DNA from: Larix kaempferi
Lineage: Eukaryota; Streptophyta; Pinopsida; Pinales; Pinaceae
Reading direction: 5' to 3'
NCBI GenBank assembly: GCA_027924585.1
Contig: BSBM01000608.1
Coordinates: 10,188,501-10,252,500, forward strand
Length of the DNA: 64,000 bases
This document shows, one piece after another, positions 9,576 through 21,557 of this stretch. A program made the position numbers and the translations under genes. The notes below the pieces were generated by a model that did no database searches, was not told where the DNA came from, and was given only the letters and a program-made list of their open reading frames with translations. How positions within the stretch are numbered: the stretch's first letter is position 1; each line of letters begins with the position of its first letter.

Positions 9576-12441
9576 TTAACCATGATCTTTGAAAAATAAT
9601 TTTTTACCTTCTTGTCCATCTTGTTCTTCAGTTTGGTAGTTCTTCGTTGATTCTCTATCACATTCAATTTCATCATTGGATAGTATAATTTTATTTGAAT
9701 ATGTAGTAGAATAGGAATTTGAAGAAGTTATTAAACATAACTGACCAAGAAAAGTAAAATACAATGAAAGAAGACATATGAAAATGTTAATACAAATACC
9801 TTGGTTTATAGCCAATTCATGATAGAAATTGTTCATAAATGACTCATGTTGTACTGCCTCCAAAATAGAAATAACTCTTTCTAGTGACCTAATTAATGAA
9901 CGAAGAAATCTACCTCCTGCGTACAACGAAAAAATTGTACCTCAAGAACATATCAGTCTAGAAACTATGTGATCCCAAAATTCATGTGTCCTTTCTTTTT
10001 CAAAAACATGGCTTCTCGAACTATCATTGTTAACCTTGAGAAAGGGTAAATCAATCATTGGTAGGCCCTCATCCTTACAATCCATATTCATTTGAAAAGT
10101 AGACAAATTATCCTCATCCATTCCAATTCTCCAACATTGTATAATAGAGAATCCTATAAACAAGTCCTTGGAGAAATCTCTATAAACTCCCTTGATAGGA
10201 TTCTGCATTACCTTTTTTTTATATTTCTTGCTGAAAAGTGTGAAATCTTTAGAAATCATACAATATTTTTCCATATCAGTTAAAAAAATACAAGTACATG
10301 CCGTTTCATTTTATTCTAAGTAGTACAACAATGCAAGCATATCTTCTTCTGTCTAGGGACTATCACAATTACACATATCAACAACAACAAATTCACAACT
10401 GATTGCCGCACCAAAAAATGCAATGGATCTTAGTGTGTTGACCAAAGATGCAGGATAACAACATTGAGAATAAAACTGTGAACTATCTTTGATGACATCA
10501 ATGGACATACCCATCCCCTCTTTATTGATATATATATTCAATATTTTCTTAGCATCATTTGGTAATTTGGTACCATTATCCTCTTTAGATTCTTTCTTTC
10601 TCTTTTTAGATGGAGATTTTCCTTGCTTTTCGGAGCATAAAATACTACATAGTTGCTGGAGATGATTTGGTGCAATTTTATAGATTTAAATGACGTTATG
10701 GTCAGTGATAATATGTGATTGAACCGTTTGAACATCATGAACTTTGAAATATTCAACGATCGAATGCTTGGTTGACCTCTCATCCTTGATTCGCTTGCAA
10801 TATTGATATAAAGTCTCTGCACAAACATTTTTGTCAACAGATGTGATCATCCAAACTGATCCCTTGATTATATTTTCCACCACAACGGTCAATTCATCTT
10901 TATTAAGATGATGCAATGGTCTAAAAAAATTAGATCCATGATTCTTTATTTTATTTTGAACAAAATCAACTTGAGTGATACTCTTGGGTGAGCATGGCAA
11001 GGAACCACTTTTGTAAAGCTCGAATACAAATATCCATTTGCTCCAAAGTGGATCCAATGTCAAAAAAAGAGTTAGCTTGTATTTAAGGCTATCCTTTGTT
11101 TGAACAACAAAGGTATCCATACATTCACCTTGGAAGTTCTACAAACATATAAAATTGAAGATAATATTTAATTTGCTAATTGCATAACACATGAAGCAAT
11201 ATAAATACTTTGACTGATAGGAAGAAAAATACCATACCTGCAAAGCATCACTGGAAGCATTTCCATTTCCTAGGAGGGATGGCCTGCCGTAGGATATCCA
11301 TTTCTCCCTTGCTTTTACAACTTGAGAAATGAATGGAGTGTCTGCAAATTCCTTGTTCGATAAATTTTGTTGTTTGAATAATTTGTTGATAATGTGTTAA
11401 GGAACATCTTTATGTGTAAGACGAGTTGTTTGATGCCGATACCTTGAATGGACCGACTGATATTTATCAGTTTCAATGATTTTTTTCTACGTAGAAATAG
11501 TATGCTTCCCATCCAATACATAAAAATTTATTGAAGGCAAATTAATTTCGTCTTCATTTCTAGGAATAAATCCCAATGTGGTCTCCTTATCGAAAGGAAA
11601 TAGAATAACATCTCTCAATGTTGTTGTAAATGTTGAGAGAAGATATATAACCATCTTTTCCACGACCTCCTCATCAACTTTTCGATATTGTAAATGAGGA
11701 GGCGCAACAACACATCTTGTTACGTCAATAGAAAAAACTTCCTCATTGAACAAAAAGTATTTGATCTACTCTTGTTGAACTTCTTTTGAATTTTTGAAGC
11801 TCTTAGTCTCTTTTGCGCATCATCACTATAGAAGGACTTGATTTGAGTGGTTTGAAGGAAGATTTGGTCACATCTTTTTCAATATGATGGAGAAATGTTC
11901 TTCTAAGGCTGATAAGAATATTTTCATGGCCTACTTTTGTCAACTTCTTTTCAATATTCATGTAATTCAATATAGATGAATTTTTCGCATCCAGGATTAT
12001 TTTCTTCCATACTGACAAAATTCCTTTCTTCAAAGATGGCGCGGTATTAATTCTGGGCTGATTAGTAACATCATACGAGGGAAAAACCCAGACTTGAATC
12101 GCACAGGAAACCGAATCTGAATCGGGATCACTTTTCATTAGATCTAGTTGAAAATTACAAACCATAAGATCAACCTGTAGAAGGAAACACTGGTCTCTCT
12201 CGACCACTTAAACTTGAACATGCAATAAATCGTCAGTAATGGGATCCACAGATGTCAATATTCCAGCTCGAGTTGGAGTTCCTTCCTCATCCAAGAAGAA
12301 TAGATATAAATCTGGGTACAAATTATCTGGTTCATCCATCTCAACATACCATCCATGCCTGAATAAACCATGGTTGTGATATTTTAACGAATCAAGGAAC
12401 GATATTTCCTGGTATTGACTAAGGCTCAACAATGCAGACAT
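9576..12441 (-). pseudogene. Multi-exon remnant with ParB-like and DNA-methyltransferase-like motifs
   Basis: Begins MSALLSLSQYQEISFLDSL at 12441 and stays in one frame to about 11800 apart from a TAA at 12208-12210. After a frame change it reads DVTRCVVAPPHLQYRKV and then FYVLDGKHTIST (about 11487-11525), which resembles a ParB-type nucleotide-binding box; a stop follows, then further coding to DALQ at about 11240. A GT-AG intron of about 100 bp (ttgcag|gtatgg to tttgtag|aactt) joins it to a 144-codon exon (11120-10686). Further on, DLPFLKVNNDSS (about 10040) and GTIFSLYAGGRFLRS (9945-9894) resemble the catalytic and cofactor motifs of N4/N6-type DNA methyltransferases. Several stops and frameshifts mean it is probably dead. 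Function assignment is inference from short motifs. Confidence 0.4.
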
Positions 12442-13100
12442 GTTTTATCTGCAAAACATTAAATATTAAGTAGTTAATATAAGGATGCATACAATGTTTA
12501 TAATTATAAATTAGTGTTTTAATATTATATGTATACTTGCAAATGTTAAGGCTAATGACTGATGGATAAGGAATGACCGTTCATTTTCAAAATCAATTGA
12601 TTGATTAAGAACAAATCAGATAACATTATCCATGAGATACCGAATGCACATTTTATATAGTCATTTGAGATTGAATCGATCATAGAAGGAGCAATCATCA
12701 TAGAAGCAATGACCGATCCTTCTTGTTGGAATTTGGAAGTCAGAAGTCAGGATAAATATTGTTTCTATGTTATAACTTAGCCCATGTCCCAATCCCTACT
12801 ATTTACAGCCGAAGTCAGAAGTTGGGAATTGCTGCCCCAACCTTCGTAGATTAAATATTTTTACATTTCTCTCGTATATGAAGGGGTAGTTGACCCTTCT
12901 ATTGGGTCCCAAAATAGCCCCTTTTTTCCTATACTTATCAACACCTTTTTCCCTGTTTTGCCTCACCTTTCCATAACCCAAGCAGGTATCTTCCCAAGTC
13001 AATCATGGATCTCAACAGGTATAATCTATTATTGCTCTATCTTATTAATGCCTAATATTGTTTATGGTTATGAACTTTATATTTTGATTTGTGCTAACAT
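12442..13100. other. No gene seen
   Basis: AT-rich sequence between the minus-strand remnant and the G1 LTR. The short open frame at 12799-13002 has no recognisable motif. The left limit of the G1 LTR could lie here. Confidence 0.5.
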
Positions 13101-14352
13101 GTATTGATTTGATAAATATAGTTCAGAGCCCTGAAAGACCACAGGTGTAGCAGCTCGCTGAACCTATGGAAGAAATGAATACGTGGCGCCAGTTGTCCCT
13201 TTCTGAATTTGGTTCCATGTATCACTATGACAGCTCAAGCATCCTTCCACGATGCCTGCTGCGACTGGGTCACGATAGAACATCCACGCATCTTCTATTC
13301 CAATCAGTTGGAATTTATTCAGTCTGCTAACAACACGGAGTAACAACGCAGGCCTGAACGCAAAATAACTTCATTCAATTTCATTTATGGCTATAACTAT
13401 TTCTGTTTCAATTCAGTAGCCTGAAGATCCTAGATCTTCATGGCTGCCCGATATTTGTGAGACGAAATTATGTCATCTGTGTATAAATGTAAGAAGGCGA
13501 TCTGATCCTAAGGTTTTTTTAATTAGCAATTGATTGTAAGAACTATAACAGAGTGTTGTAACTGTGGATCTACCATTTTAATACAAGGCGCAGAATTCTT
13601 GATACTCTTGTGTCTTAATTTGTGTTAGTTTCACGGCATCTCTGTTAGAAGGCCAGGGCCCACCTTCTCACAGAGATCGCTGAGTTAGGTGGATACTTTA
13701 GTTTTGTTTATGTTATTTTAATGTGGAATTACAGTAGGCATATTTACAGTGAGTTGCAACAGTAGTTTTTATGACTGCATTTCGTTTGGTGTGCTAAAAC
13801 AGTGTGGTGTGACAGTCGGTTGTGTAGTATAGTTTTCCTTTTTTATGCAAGTGTGTTAGTTGTTGTTATAGTCAAGCTCAACTCTAATTTCTTTCTATCA
13901 TTTATGTTTCTTAGAATTTGCTAATTTAGCCAGATTATGGTTCAATCTTAGTTCTGGTTCATTACTGTTATTTATCTTTCTTAGGATTTATTGAATTAGA
14001 TAGGTTATGGTTTGAGTTACTTGTATTCTGATATTTTTAGGATTTAACTTCTTGCAAAAGTAAGTCTAGTTTATTTATTCTTAGGTTAGTAACTTTTGGA
14101 TTGATGTTGTAGGAAAGTAGAAGTCCTCTGAAGTTCTTAGATGGATAAATTAGATTATCTTTAGCAATGAGTTGATTTGACTGAGCAGTTAGGTAGAATA
14201 ATTGATCTTCATTTTATTCAATCAGCTATGTGAGTGTTTATGCATAGATTTTGCTTATTGCCTTTGAAATAACAACACCTACCTGGGTTGACAATTTATA
14301 TTGAGCATTATGTATGTTAATTAGAACTTATTAGCATATACAGTGATCAACA
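13100..14352 (+). repeat. G1 5' LTR (start not resolved)
   Basis: Ends in ...gatcaaca just before the PBS. It has a TATA-like TATAAA at 13482-13487 and the block agggcccaccttctcacaga downstream, as expected for U3-R-U5. With no second LTR in the window the left limit cannot be fixed by comparison; about 1.2 kb fits the clade. Confidence 0.55.
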
Positions 14353-14355
14353 TTT

Positions 14356-14373
14356 TGGCGTCGTTGTCGGGGA
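14356..14373 (+). promoter_or_regulatory. G1 primer binding site (tRNA-Asp type)
   Basis: tggcgtcgttgtcgggga matches the usual Athila/Tat site TGGCGCCGTTGTCGGGGA with one change, three bases after the LTR end. Confidence 0.9.
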
Positions 14374-14645
14374 TGGTAATTAATAGACATAGATGGTATT
14401 TGATTAATTGATTTCATTATCTATGAATATTTGAAGCCTGCGTGAATACGAGAAGAAAAAATCAGGCACCCCCCCAAAATACTAACCCTGCAGGTGGATG
14501 AGGTCATGGCGATAACCAAGGTTTGGGAAGATAGACATTCATTGATGAAATAATTTCCAAAGCTGATTGCTCTACCAGACTACCATGAGCATCTTTAGGA
14601 AGAGGAAACTTCGTTCTCCCTGATATTGAAAAATCTACATCAACC

Positions 14646-16883
14646 ATGGAGAACGCAACGGGACCTTTAACTCCCATTCCTGAGAAGAAACCTCCTGAAG
14701 ATAAAGGAATTGTTGCAGGTGCAGCGGTTCAAGAGGATATATATCAAATCAATGGGCACATAGTAACTAAAGAAGAGTGGTTAGAACATCACTAAGAAGC
14801 AGAGGAAGAAAGAAGGCGAGAGGAATAAAGGAGGAGAGAAGAAGAAGAAAGGGCAGAGGAAGAAAGAAGGAGAGAAGAACGAAGGAACTGGGGAAACATG
14901 GATAACGAAGAACGTGAAGAAAATCATGAACATCCTAATGGCCATGAAGAGGAAACATGGGACAACCATCATGGAGACCCAGTTATCACGCTCGAATTTC
15001 CGATTCGACAAGTACCTGGGGCTGCTCCTATGAAGAATATCTCACCCTCATTTTTGCCGAATTTTCATGGCAAGTCCATTGAAGACCCAGATGAATTCCT
15101 TCTTGAATTCGATATCCTCTGTCGTAGCTGTGAATATACCTCCAGTGCGCAAAAATTGAAATTATTTTTGGACACCCTGAAAGGAAACGCTCTGCGTTGG
15201 TTCATGAGTTTGGTTCGTGAAACCATTACTACCTGGGAACATATGAAACAAATCTTTATTTCCAAATACCAAGATTATTGCATAACCAAAGATAGGAGAT
15301 AAAAATTGTTTAAAATGGTCCATCAAGAAGAGGAGAGCTTGGAAGATTTTGTTGAGAGATTGTTATATAATTTACAGAGGTCCGGTCATGCCAATATTGG
15401 GAAATATGTATTGAATATTATCTTACTGCGTGGAATCAAAGAGGATTTCCTAGACATGCTAAATTTGTTGGAGAAGGGAGATATCTCAAAAGAACCCTTT
15501 AAAAATATCATTGACTCATGTCGAAGATATTCAAGGGGATCCTCTATAACCAAAAATAGAGAGAGAGAACGAGATCGAGATGTCATCACTAGGACGCATA
15601 AGTCATCCAATGGAGGGGCCACTCAAGCAGAAATAGGAAACCTTATTGAGAATTTTAAAATAGACATGATGAGATCTATCTCCTCATAGTTGGATATATT
15701 AAGAGAAAAACAAAGGAAAGCAGAAGAAGATTTGGCACTTGTTGTATTCTGTGCTAAATGTAGGAAGAAGCACCCACTAAAGGAATGTCTGCTTGACAAG
15801 GTGGAGGTATGTCGAATATGTGAATTGGATCATGACACCAAATAATGTCCTTCACTACCCAAAGTCAAAGCAATTCTGCAGGAATCTACTTCATATGTGG
15901 AGCAAGCTTATTTCATCGCTCAGAAGAAGCCTTGGCAGCCTCAGAATCAAGGTATGAACCTAGATCCATCACCTTTTTGGAATAATATGAATAACATGAA
16001 TAATATGAATGATATGAATAATCAGTTCCCTTCAAATTATTCCTATTCTAATAACCAATGGCATCCACCTCAAACTTCAATGCAAAATCCTAATCCTTGG
16101 ACGCCATGGGAACAACAATCAAACCAACAAACTCCTTGGTCTCCTGGTTGGAGAAATTACTATCCAAGAAATCAGTTCCCTCACAACCAAACTCCTCATC
16201 AACAGTATCAGCAACCACAGCTGCAACTCCAAAATAATGCCACACCAATGAACGTACCACTACGACCACATCTTCCTTCTAGGCCTAACCCCAACCTGAA
16301 TAATAAGGCAGTACATCAGTTCGAAACTACTAACATGCCAGCTTATTCCATTTCCCCAATTCCCTGCAATGGCATACACCTACGATCAGGGGGGGTAGTG
16401 GAACCCATCGTCATTGAGGATGTTCCATCCTTTGTGACTGAAGTAAGAATGAATCATCAATTCGAGAATTCAGTTAACACAACAATCTCCATGATTGAGG
16501 ATGCCGAAACTCCTACTGAAACACCAACTGAAATACATGAAGAAACACACATTGAAACACAACCTACACAACTGAAAAGAGAACCACCATATCCCGAACG
16601 TTTGGCCTTACAAAAAATAGTGGAACAAACTCAGTTCAATATCTTAGGAGAATTGAAGAATATTTATGTCAAGATTCCATTTTTACAAGCCCTTCATGAT
16701 CTACCTATCTACGCCAATATCGTTAGGGATCTGTGCGTGGAAAAGCTAGGAAGGAATCCTAGAAACTATCCTACAGTCCATGTAGTGGGAAAATCGACTG
16801 AATTGATAATGGGGAGGGCTCCACTGGCTAAGTATGACAGCCCAGGTAATCCTACTGTCACAGTATACAATGGGCATACTTAG
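14646..16883 (+). pseudogene. G1 gag (Athila-type), stop-interrupted
   Basis: One frame from ATG 14646 to the stop at 16883. A charged Glu/Arg-rich stretch at 14780-14890 precedes the retrotransposon gag core at about 15000-15560 (FLPNFHGKSIEDPDEFLLEF, LKGNALRWFMSL). Two zinc-knuckle-like boxes follow at about 15750-15850 (CAKCRKKHPLKEC and CRICELDHDTK-C, both CX2CX3HX4C). A Pro/Gln/Asn-rich linker (15900-16300) leads to the protease. In-frame stops lie at about 14794, 14827, 15300, 15687, 15843 and 16881. Gag forms the virus-like particle and binds RNA; this copy is broken. Confidence 0.88.
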
Positions 16884-18563
16884 ATACCCAACGCCTTGGT
16901 ATATTTAGGTGCAACCATAAATGTCATGACCATCGAGACTGTAAGAAATATGGGACTCACTAATCTCAGGCCTACCCCTACCATACTAGAACTGGCTAAC
17001 AGGTCCACTATAAAACCTGAAGGAATCTTAGATGACCTGGTGGTCACCGTCAATTTGTGGGAATACCCTGTAGACTTCTTGGTTTTACAACCCAAGTCGC
17101 AGCTAGGGGAACACCCGTTAATCCTAGGACGACCATGGTTAGCTACAGTTGACGCATGTATCAGCTGTAGATCAAGCTCCATGACAATTTTTGATGGGAC
17201 TGATATTGAAAACCTGACCCTATATCCTCTAGCCAGACCAAGTTTTGATGCTGAAACTCCAGTATGGATGGATTTAGAGGAAGAGGAAGCCATTCAGCCA
17301 TTGTTAACAATTGGGAAGGCCTTGACTTTCAAAATTGAAACTGAAGATGATGACATAAGCAATTTGATTAGTGAGCCCACATCTATCACTAGACACGCAT
17401 ATCAAATTCTGAACAACACCTTAAGTGAAAAAGAACAAGAAGATCTAACTAAAGAGACTCTAGTTAGTGATGTCGAAATAATCCCAGTTATTAAAAACTT
17501 GAAAAGTACTCCAGTAGAAATCGAGCCTAGAAAAACTCTGAACATTAATCTGAATCTTGCGCTCGATGAACTAGAACGTCTGATCACATTGCTAAAAAAA
17601 CATAAGGGATCATTTGCATGGGAATATACAGATACGAGGGGTATCCCCTCAAATTTGTGTACCCACCATATTTATATTAAAAGTGACTCCATGCCAGTGT
17701 GCCAACCTAAACATCGAATGAACCCGAATTTAAGGGATATTGTGAAGGAAGAAATTAAAAAACTCTTGGAGGAAGGATTTATCTACCCAATTTCAGACAG
17801 CGAGTGGGTTTCCCCACTCGTGATCGTACCTAAAAAGAATGGAAAATGGATATTCTGTGTAGATTACAGAGAACTAAATAAAGCAACGCAGAAAGACCAT
17901 TTTCCCTTACCATTTATTGATCAGGTTCTGGACACCTTGTCTGGAAAGAAATTATTTTCCTTTCTGGATGGATGCAGTGGTTATAATCAGATCCATATTT
18001 CCCCCGAAGACCAAGATAAAACCACCTTCACTTGTCCTTGGGGCACCTTTGCATATAGGGTGCTTTCTTTTGGGTTATGTAATGCACCGGCCACATTTCA
18101 GAGAGATGTGATTGGGATATTTTTTGAGATGGTTAACAATTGCATGGAAATATTTATGGATGATTTCAATCCATACGGTAGTAGTTTTGATGAAGCGTTG
18201 AAGAATCAGGAAAGAGTTTTAGAATGCTGTGAACAAACCCACCTGTCTCTGAGCACTGAAAAGTGAAACATGATGATGGATGAGGGTATAGTTCTGGGGC
18301 ACTTTATCTCTGCTACAGGTATCCAGGTAGATACAGTGAAAATTAAGGTAATCACAAACATTCCCACTCCTGGAACACAGAAAGAGGTACGTAGCTTCCT
18401 TAGGCATGTTCGTTATTACAGAATATTTATAGAAAAATTGTCCAAGCTAGCTTCTCCTTTATTTACTTTATTGATGAAGGATGTACAATTTGTTTGGATA
18501 GATGCATGTCAAACAACGTTTGTAGAGCTCAAGAAAAGGTTGTCCACAACGCCTATTCTATGA
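16884..18563 (+). pseudogene. G1 protease and reverse transcriptase
   Basis: Same frame as gag. The protease box reads YLGATINVMT, where the family has a D-L-G-A type motif, so the catalytic aspartate is replaced by tyrosine. RT runs from about 17640 to 18260 with LLEEGFIYPISDSEWVSP, KKNGKWIFCVDYRELNKA, LDGCSGYNQI and the active-site box EIFMDDF (both aspartates kept). A stop at 18264-18266 separates GHFISATGIQVDTVKI and the connection region, which ends at a stop at 18561. Otherwise the frame is unbroken for 456 codons (16896-18266). RT makes the cDNA of the element. Confidence 0.92.
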
Positions 18564-18960
18564 GGACCTAACTGGGATTTTCCTTTGATGCTTGAGATAC
18601 TACTATTGGAGAAGTGTTGAGACCACAGGAATGTCACAATCCATATGTTGTTTATTACATCAATAAGAATTTGGCCCCTGCTGAACTAAATTACGCAGTT
18701 ACAGAAAAATAATTCCTTGCTATTTTTTATGCCATTAATAAGTTTAGACATTACATCATTGGGTATCCTACTTTCATGCACACTGATCACTGAACCATTA
18801 AGTACTTAATGAATAAACCTATCACTAATGCTAGAGTAACTAGATGGTTGTTACTGTTACAAGAATTTGACATTACTATTGTAGACAGACCAGGAAATAA
18901 AATGTCGTTGCTGATTTTCTTTCTCGACGTACTAAGAATGTTGATGATGCTCTAGTCGAA
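18564..18960 (+). pseudogene. G1 RNase H remnant
   Basis: Read with frame changes, this contains aagaatttggcccctgctga (KNLAPAELNYA-type), followed by a FRHYIIG-like and an HTDH-like stretch (the last followed by a stop), all RNase H landmarks in the right order between RT and integrase. No continuous frame remains. Confidence 0.75.
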
Positions 18961-19079
18961 GATTCTGTTCCTGATGAGCATTTGCTCGCAATCTCAGCTC
19001 ATTCCCCATGGTATGCAGATGTTGCTAGCTATTTGGCTGTAGGAAAGCTTCCAGCACACCTATCAAAAAGAGAAAAAAG

Positions 19080-20351
19080 GAAAATCATACAGTAGAGTGC
19101 TAGATACTGCTGGATAGATGGACATCTCTTCTACATAGGTCCAGATTTAGAAATCAGAAGATGTGTGAGGGAGGATGAAATTTACAATATCTTGAAGGCT
19201 TGCCACGATGAGTCCTGTGGGGGACATTTTGTTGATAAAAGAACTGGTCATAAAGGATTAAGGATGGGGTATTTCTGGCCAACAGTGTTCAAGGATGCAA
19301 ATAAAATGTTCAGGCTTGTGACAGCTGCCAAAGAATGGGCCAGCCAAATAGACTAGATGAAATTCCGCTTCAACCACAACTAGTGGTTGAACCTTTTGAT
19401 AGATGGGCTATCAATTTCGTAGGTCCTATCAACCCTCCTTCGAAGCAGAAAAATTATATCGTAGTTTGCACAGATTATATGACCAAGTGGGTGGAGGCTA
19501 TAGCTTTGGTCAAGGCCAATGATCAAGCTGTAATGTATTTATTATATGAAGATATCTTCACTCGCTTTGGAGTACCCAAAGAAATAGTTACAGATGGAGG
19601 ACCACAGTTTGTGTCCCATAAATTGGAAGCCCTGTTGCATAAATATCATATTCAACATAAGATAACCTCACCATATCATCCACAGGCCAATGGTCAAGTG
19701 GAAAGCACGAATAAGGTAATTGAGGCTATTCTGACAAAAACGGTGAAGAGCCACCGCAGAGATTGGGTTGAAAGACTTCCAAAAGCATTATGGGCATATT
19801 GTACCACATGGCGCAACACTACAGGTTTCTCTCCATACGAATTTGTGTACAGTAAGAATGTTGTCTTTCCCATTGAATTTGAGATCAAAACTCGAAAGAC
19901 AACCATAGAAGCAAACCTGGATTTATCAGAGGCTCGAAGGAACCGATTGAATCAGTTAAATGAACTTGATGAGAAGCGCACAGCTGATGTGCATCAGACA
20001 TCATTAATTCAACAACAACACTCCAAATGGTATGACAGGTTCATAAAGAAGAAAGTCTTATGTGAAGGAGCTTGGGATTTACTGTATGATTCACGGTTCA
20101 AGAGGCATTTTAAAGGCAAGTTGCGTATAAGATGGATAGGAACCTACCAAATAGACAGGGTATTTGAGAATGGAACAATCCGCTTGACCACTATTGATGA
20201 AAAACATACACCATTATTCGCCAATGGTCATTGGCTACGATTGTATCATAAACCAATTTCAAAGAATGCATTCATTTCGCATGTTGCAGCTGATCTAGGT
20301 TATCAACTAATGCAAGAGCAGGTATTTTCCCCTATCCCTGAGAATTCTTAA
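19080..20351 (+). pseudogene. G1 integrase
   Basis: The HHCC zinc domain begins at 19165 (CHDESCGGHFVDKRTGH, then YFWPTVFKDA); a frameshift near 19313 breaks the final Cys pair. From 19335 a 338-codon frame holds the core: FDRWAINFVGP (first D), EIVTDGGPQF (second D) and ANGQVESTNK (E), so the DDE triad is present. The C-terminal part (LLYDSRFKRHFKGKLRIRW, GTIRLTTIDEKHTPLFANGH) runs to the stop at 20351. Integrase joins cDNA to host DNA. The core looks well kept compared with the rest of G1. Confidence 0.92.
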
Positions 20352-21557
20352 AAAGAACTAATGCGCTATCTGGGTAACTTCATCCATTCTCTTGTACATA
20401 TATTAATCAGGCTCGAATTGCGGGTACTTGTTCTAGTGTAACAAGTCATGATCAACAAACTTACAGTTGGGAATTTTTCCTAGTAGATTGTCTTTAAGTT
20501 GCACATGGATTGACATAGGCGGCATTGGAATTTCATATTGAGCATTCGTGACGAGAAGCACATCTGGCGCGTCGCTTCTTCTTGGAGAAATATACTCTGG
20601 AATGATCCATATAGGTCTCTCCTGGGTCACTGGCGGTGGGATTGGATTCTAAACACTTGCAGCCTCCGGCTTTCCCTGGTCAGTGGCCTTATGCTTGTCC
20701 TTCGTTTACTATGGCTAGTTTCGCGGTGAATTCCTAGATGAACCACCCCTTTCTGGACAGATGGCTTCACGGGTGTCTTCATTACTCCTTCCTGACTAGA
20801 CTGTCTGAAATCACCCAAAAGTCCTTCTAATGTCGACTACTCAGACATATACTGTCGAATAACTATCGCTTTCACGGGTAAAACACTTCAAAATTTACAG
20901 GCAGTAAAAAATTAAAAGTTGAGGTAAAACCGGTAAGCAAACAGTCCTTACCATTTATAGGCATATCACTACTACGGTGTGCCCAAAATGACTATTTTAG
21001 CATTAGATTCTATTTCCATTGGCCAAATCTCGCTAAGATATTGAATCCTGTCCTTTAATGAATGTGCCCAAACGACCAAATCTAATGTAGATCTTGGTCC
21101 TTTCCCTGCATTGAATATGCCTTCAACGAATGAATATGACTTAATTGCGGATACATGTGGTTTCCAAAACACTATATAACATTTACTTTTTCGACCAACA
21201 TTTTAAGGGCTAGCTTCCCCTTGACTTCGCTAGCGGTCATGTCAACTGCGATGTTCACTGCACATTTCTCTTTGCTGACTTTTAACTTCGCAGCGCAAGT
21301 CCTCTTTTTGCTAGCGGATATGTGAGTTGTGAGGCTCACTGCGCATTTCCTTTTCTTTGACATTAACTTTGTAGCACAAACATTCTCTTACTTCGCAACT
21401 CAGCTTGGTATGTGTGCTTCACAACATAGCTTCCATTTGCATGAAAAACTTTGCATTTTTCCAAAATTGTGTGTAGACTCTTTATTCTTTTGATTCTTAG
21501 TGTCCAATTTCAACTACACATGACACTTATAATCTTCTTGGAGTGCTTAACTGATGT
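20352..21557 (-). other. Unassigned tract with minus-strand coding-like fragments
   Basis: Between the end of G1 and the end of G2. Minus-strand open pieces: 21363-21172 (27-residue repeats, listed separately), 21172-20972 (FWKPHVSAIKSYSFVEGIF...), 20818-20627 and 20630-20433 (VTQERPIWIIPEYISPRRSD...KFVDHDLLH), the last two linked by a frame change. No family recognised. It may be a decayed 3' extension or LTR of G2, or host sequence. No similarity to the G1 LTR was found. Confidence 0.4.
21172..21390 (-). repeat. Tandem 27-residue (about 81-84 bp) repeat
   Basis: Minus-strand translation shows two full imperfect units, CATKLMSKKRKCAVSLTTHI... and CAAKLKVSKEKCAVNIAVDM..., each ending in SAS or TAS, and a partial third (EVKGKLALKML). 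At DNA level gctagcgg and cactgcgcattt-type blocks recur at the same spacing. Lys/Cys-rich units; function unknown. It could be a short coding minisatellite. Confidence 0.6.

Larger units (their letters stand above)
13100..20351 (+). mobile_element. G1: Athila-like Ty3/gypsy retrotransposon, decayed
   Basis: Order on the plus strand: LTR-like sequence ending at 14352, tRNA-Asp-type PBS, gag with two zinc-knuckle-like boxes, protease, RT, RNase H, integrase. RT wording (CVDYRELNKATQKDHFPLPF, CPWGTFAYR, LCNAPATFQR) is typical of the Athila clade. Gag to RT is a single frame from 14646 to 18563 interrupted only by single stop codons; after that frames shift. No 3' LTR was found after the integrase, and no sequence beyond 20351 resembles the 5' LTR, so the 3' end is lost. 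Confidence 0.9.

Noticed and set aside
14781-15011. Pro/Phe-rich minus-strand ORF
   Set aside because: It is the antisense shadow of the Glu/Arg-rich part of G1 gag.
20352-21557. 3' LTR of G1
   Set aside because: No similarity by eye to 13100-14352, and the open pieces here are on the opposite strand.
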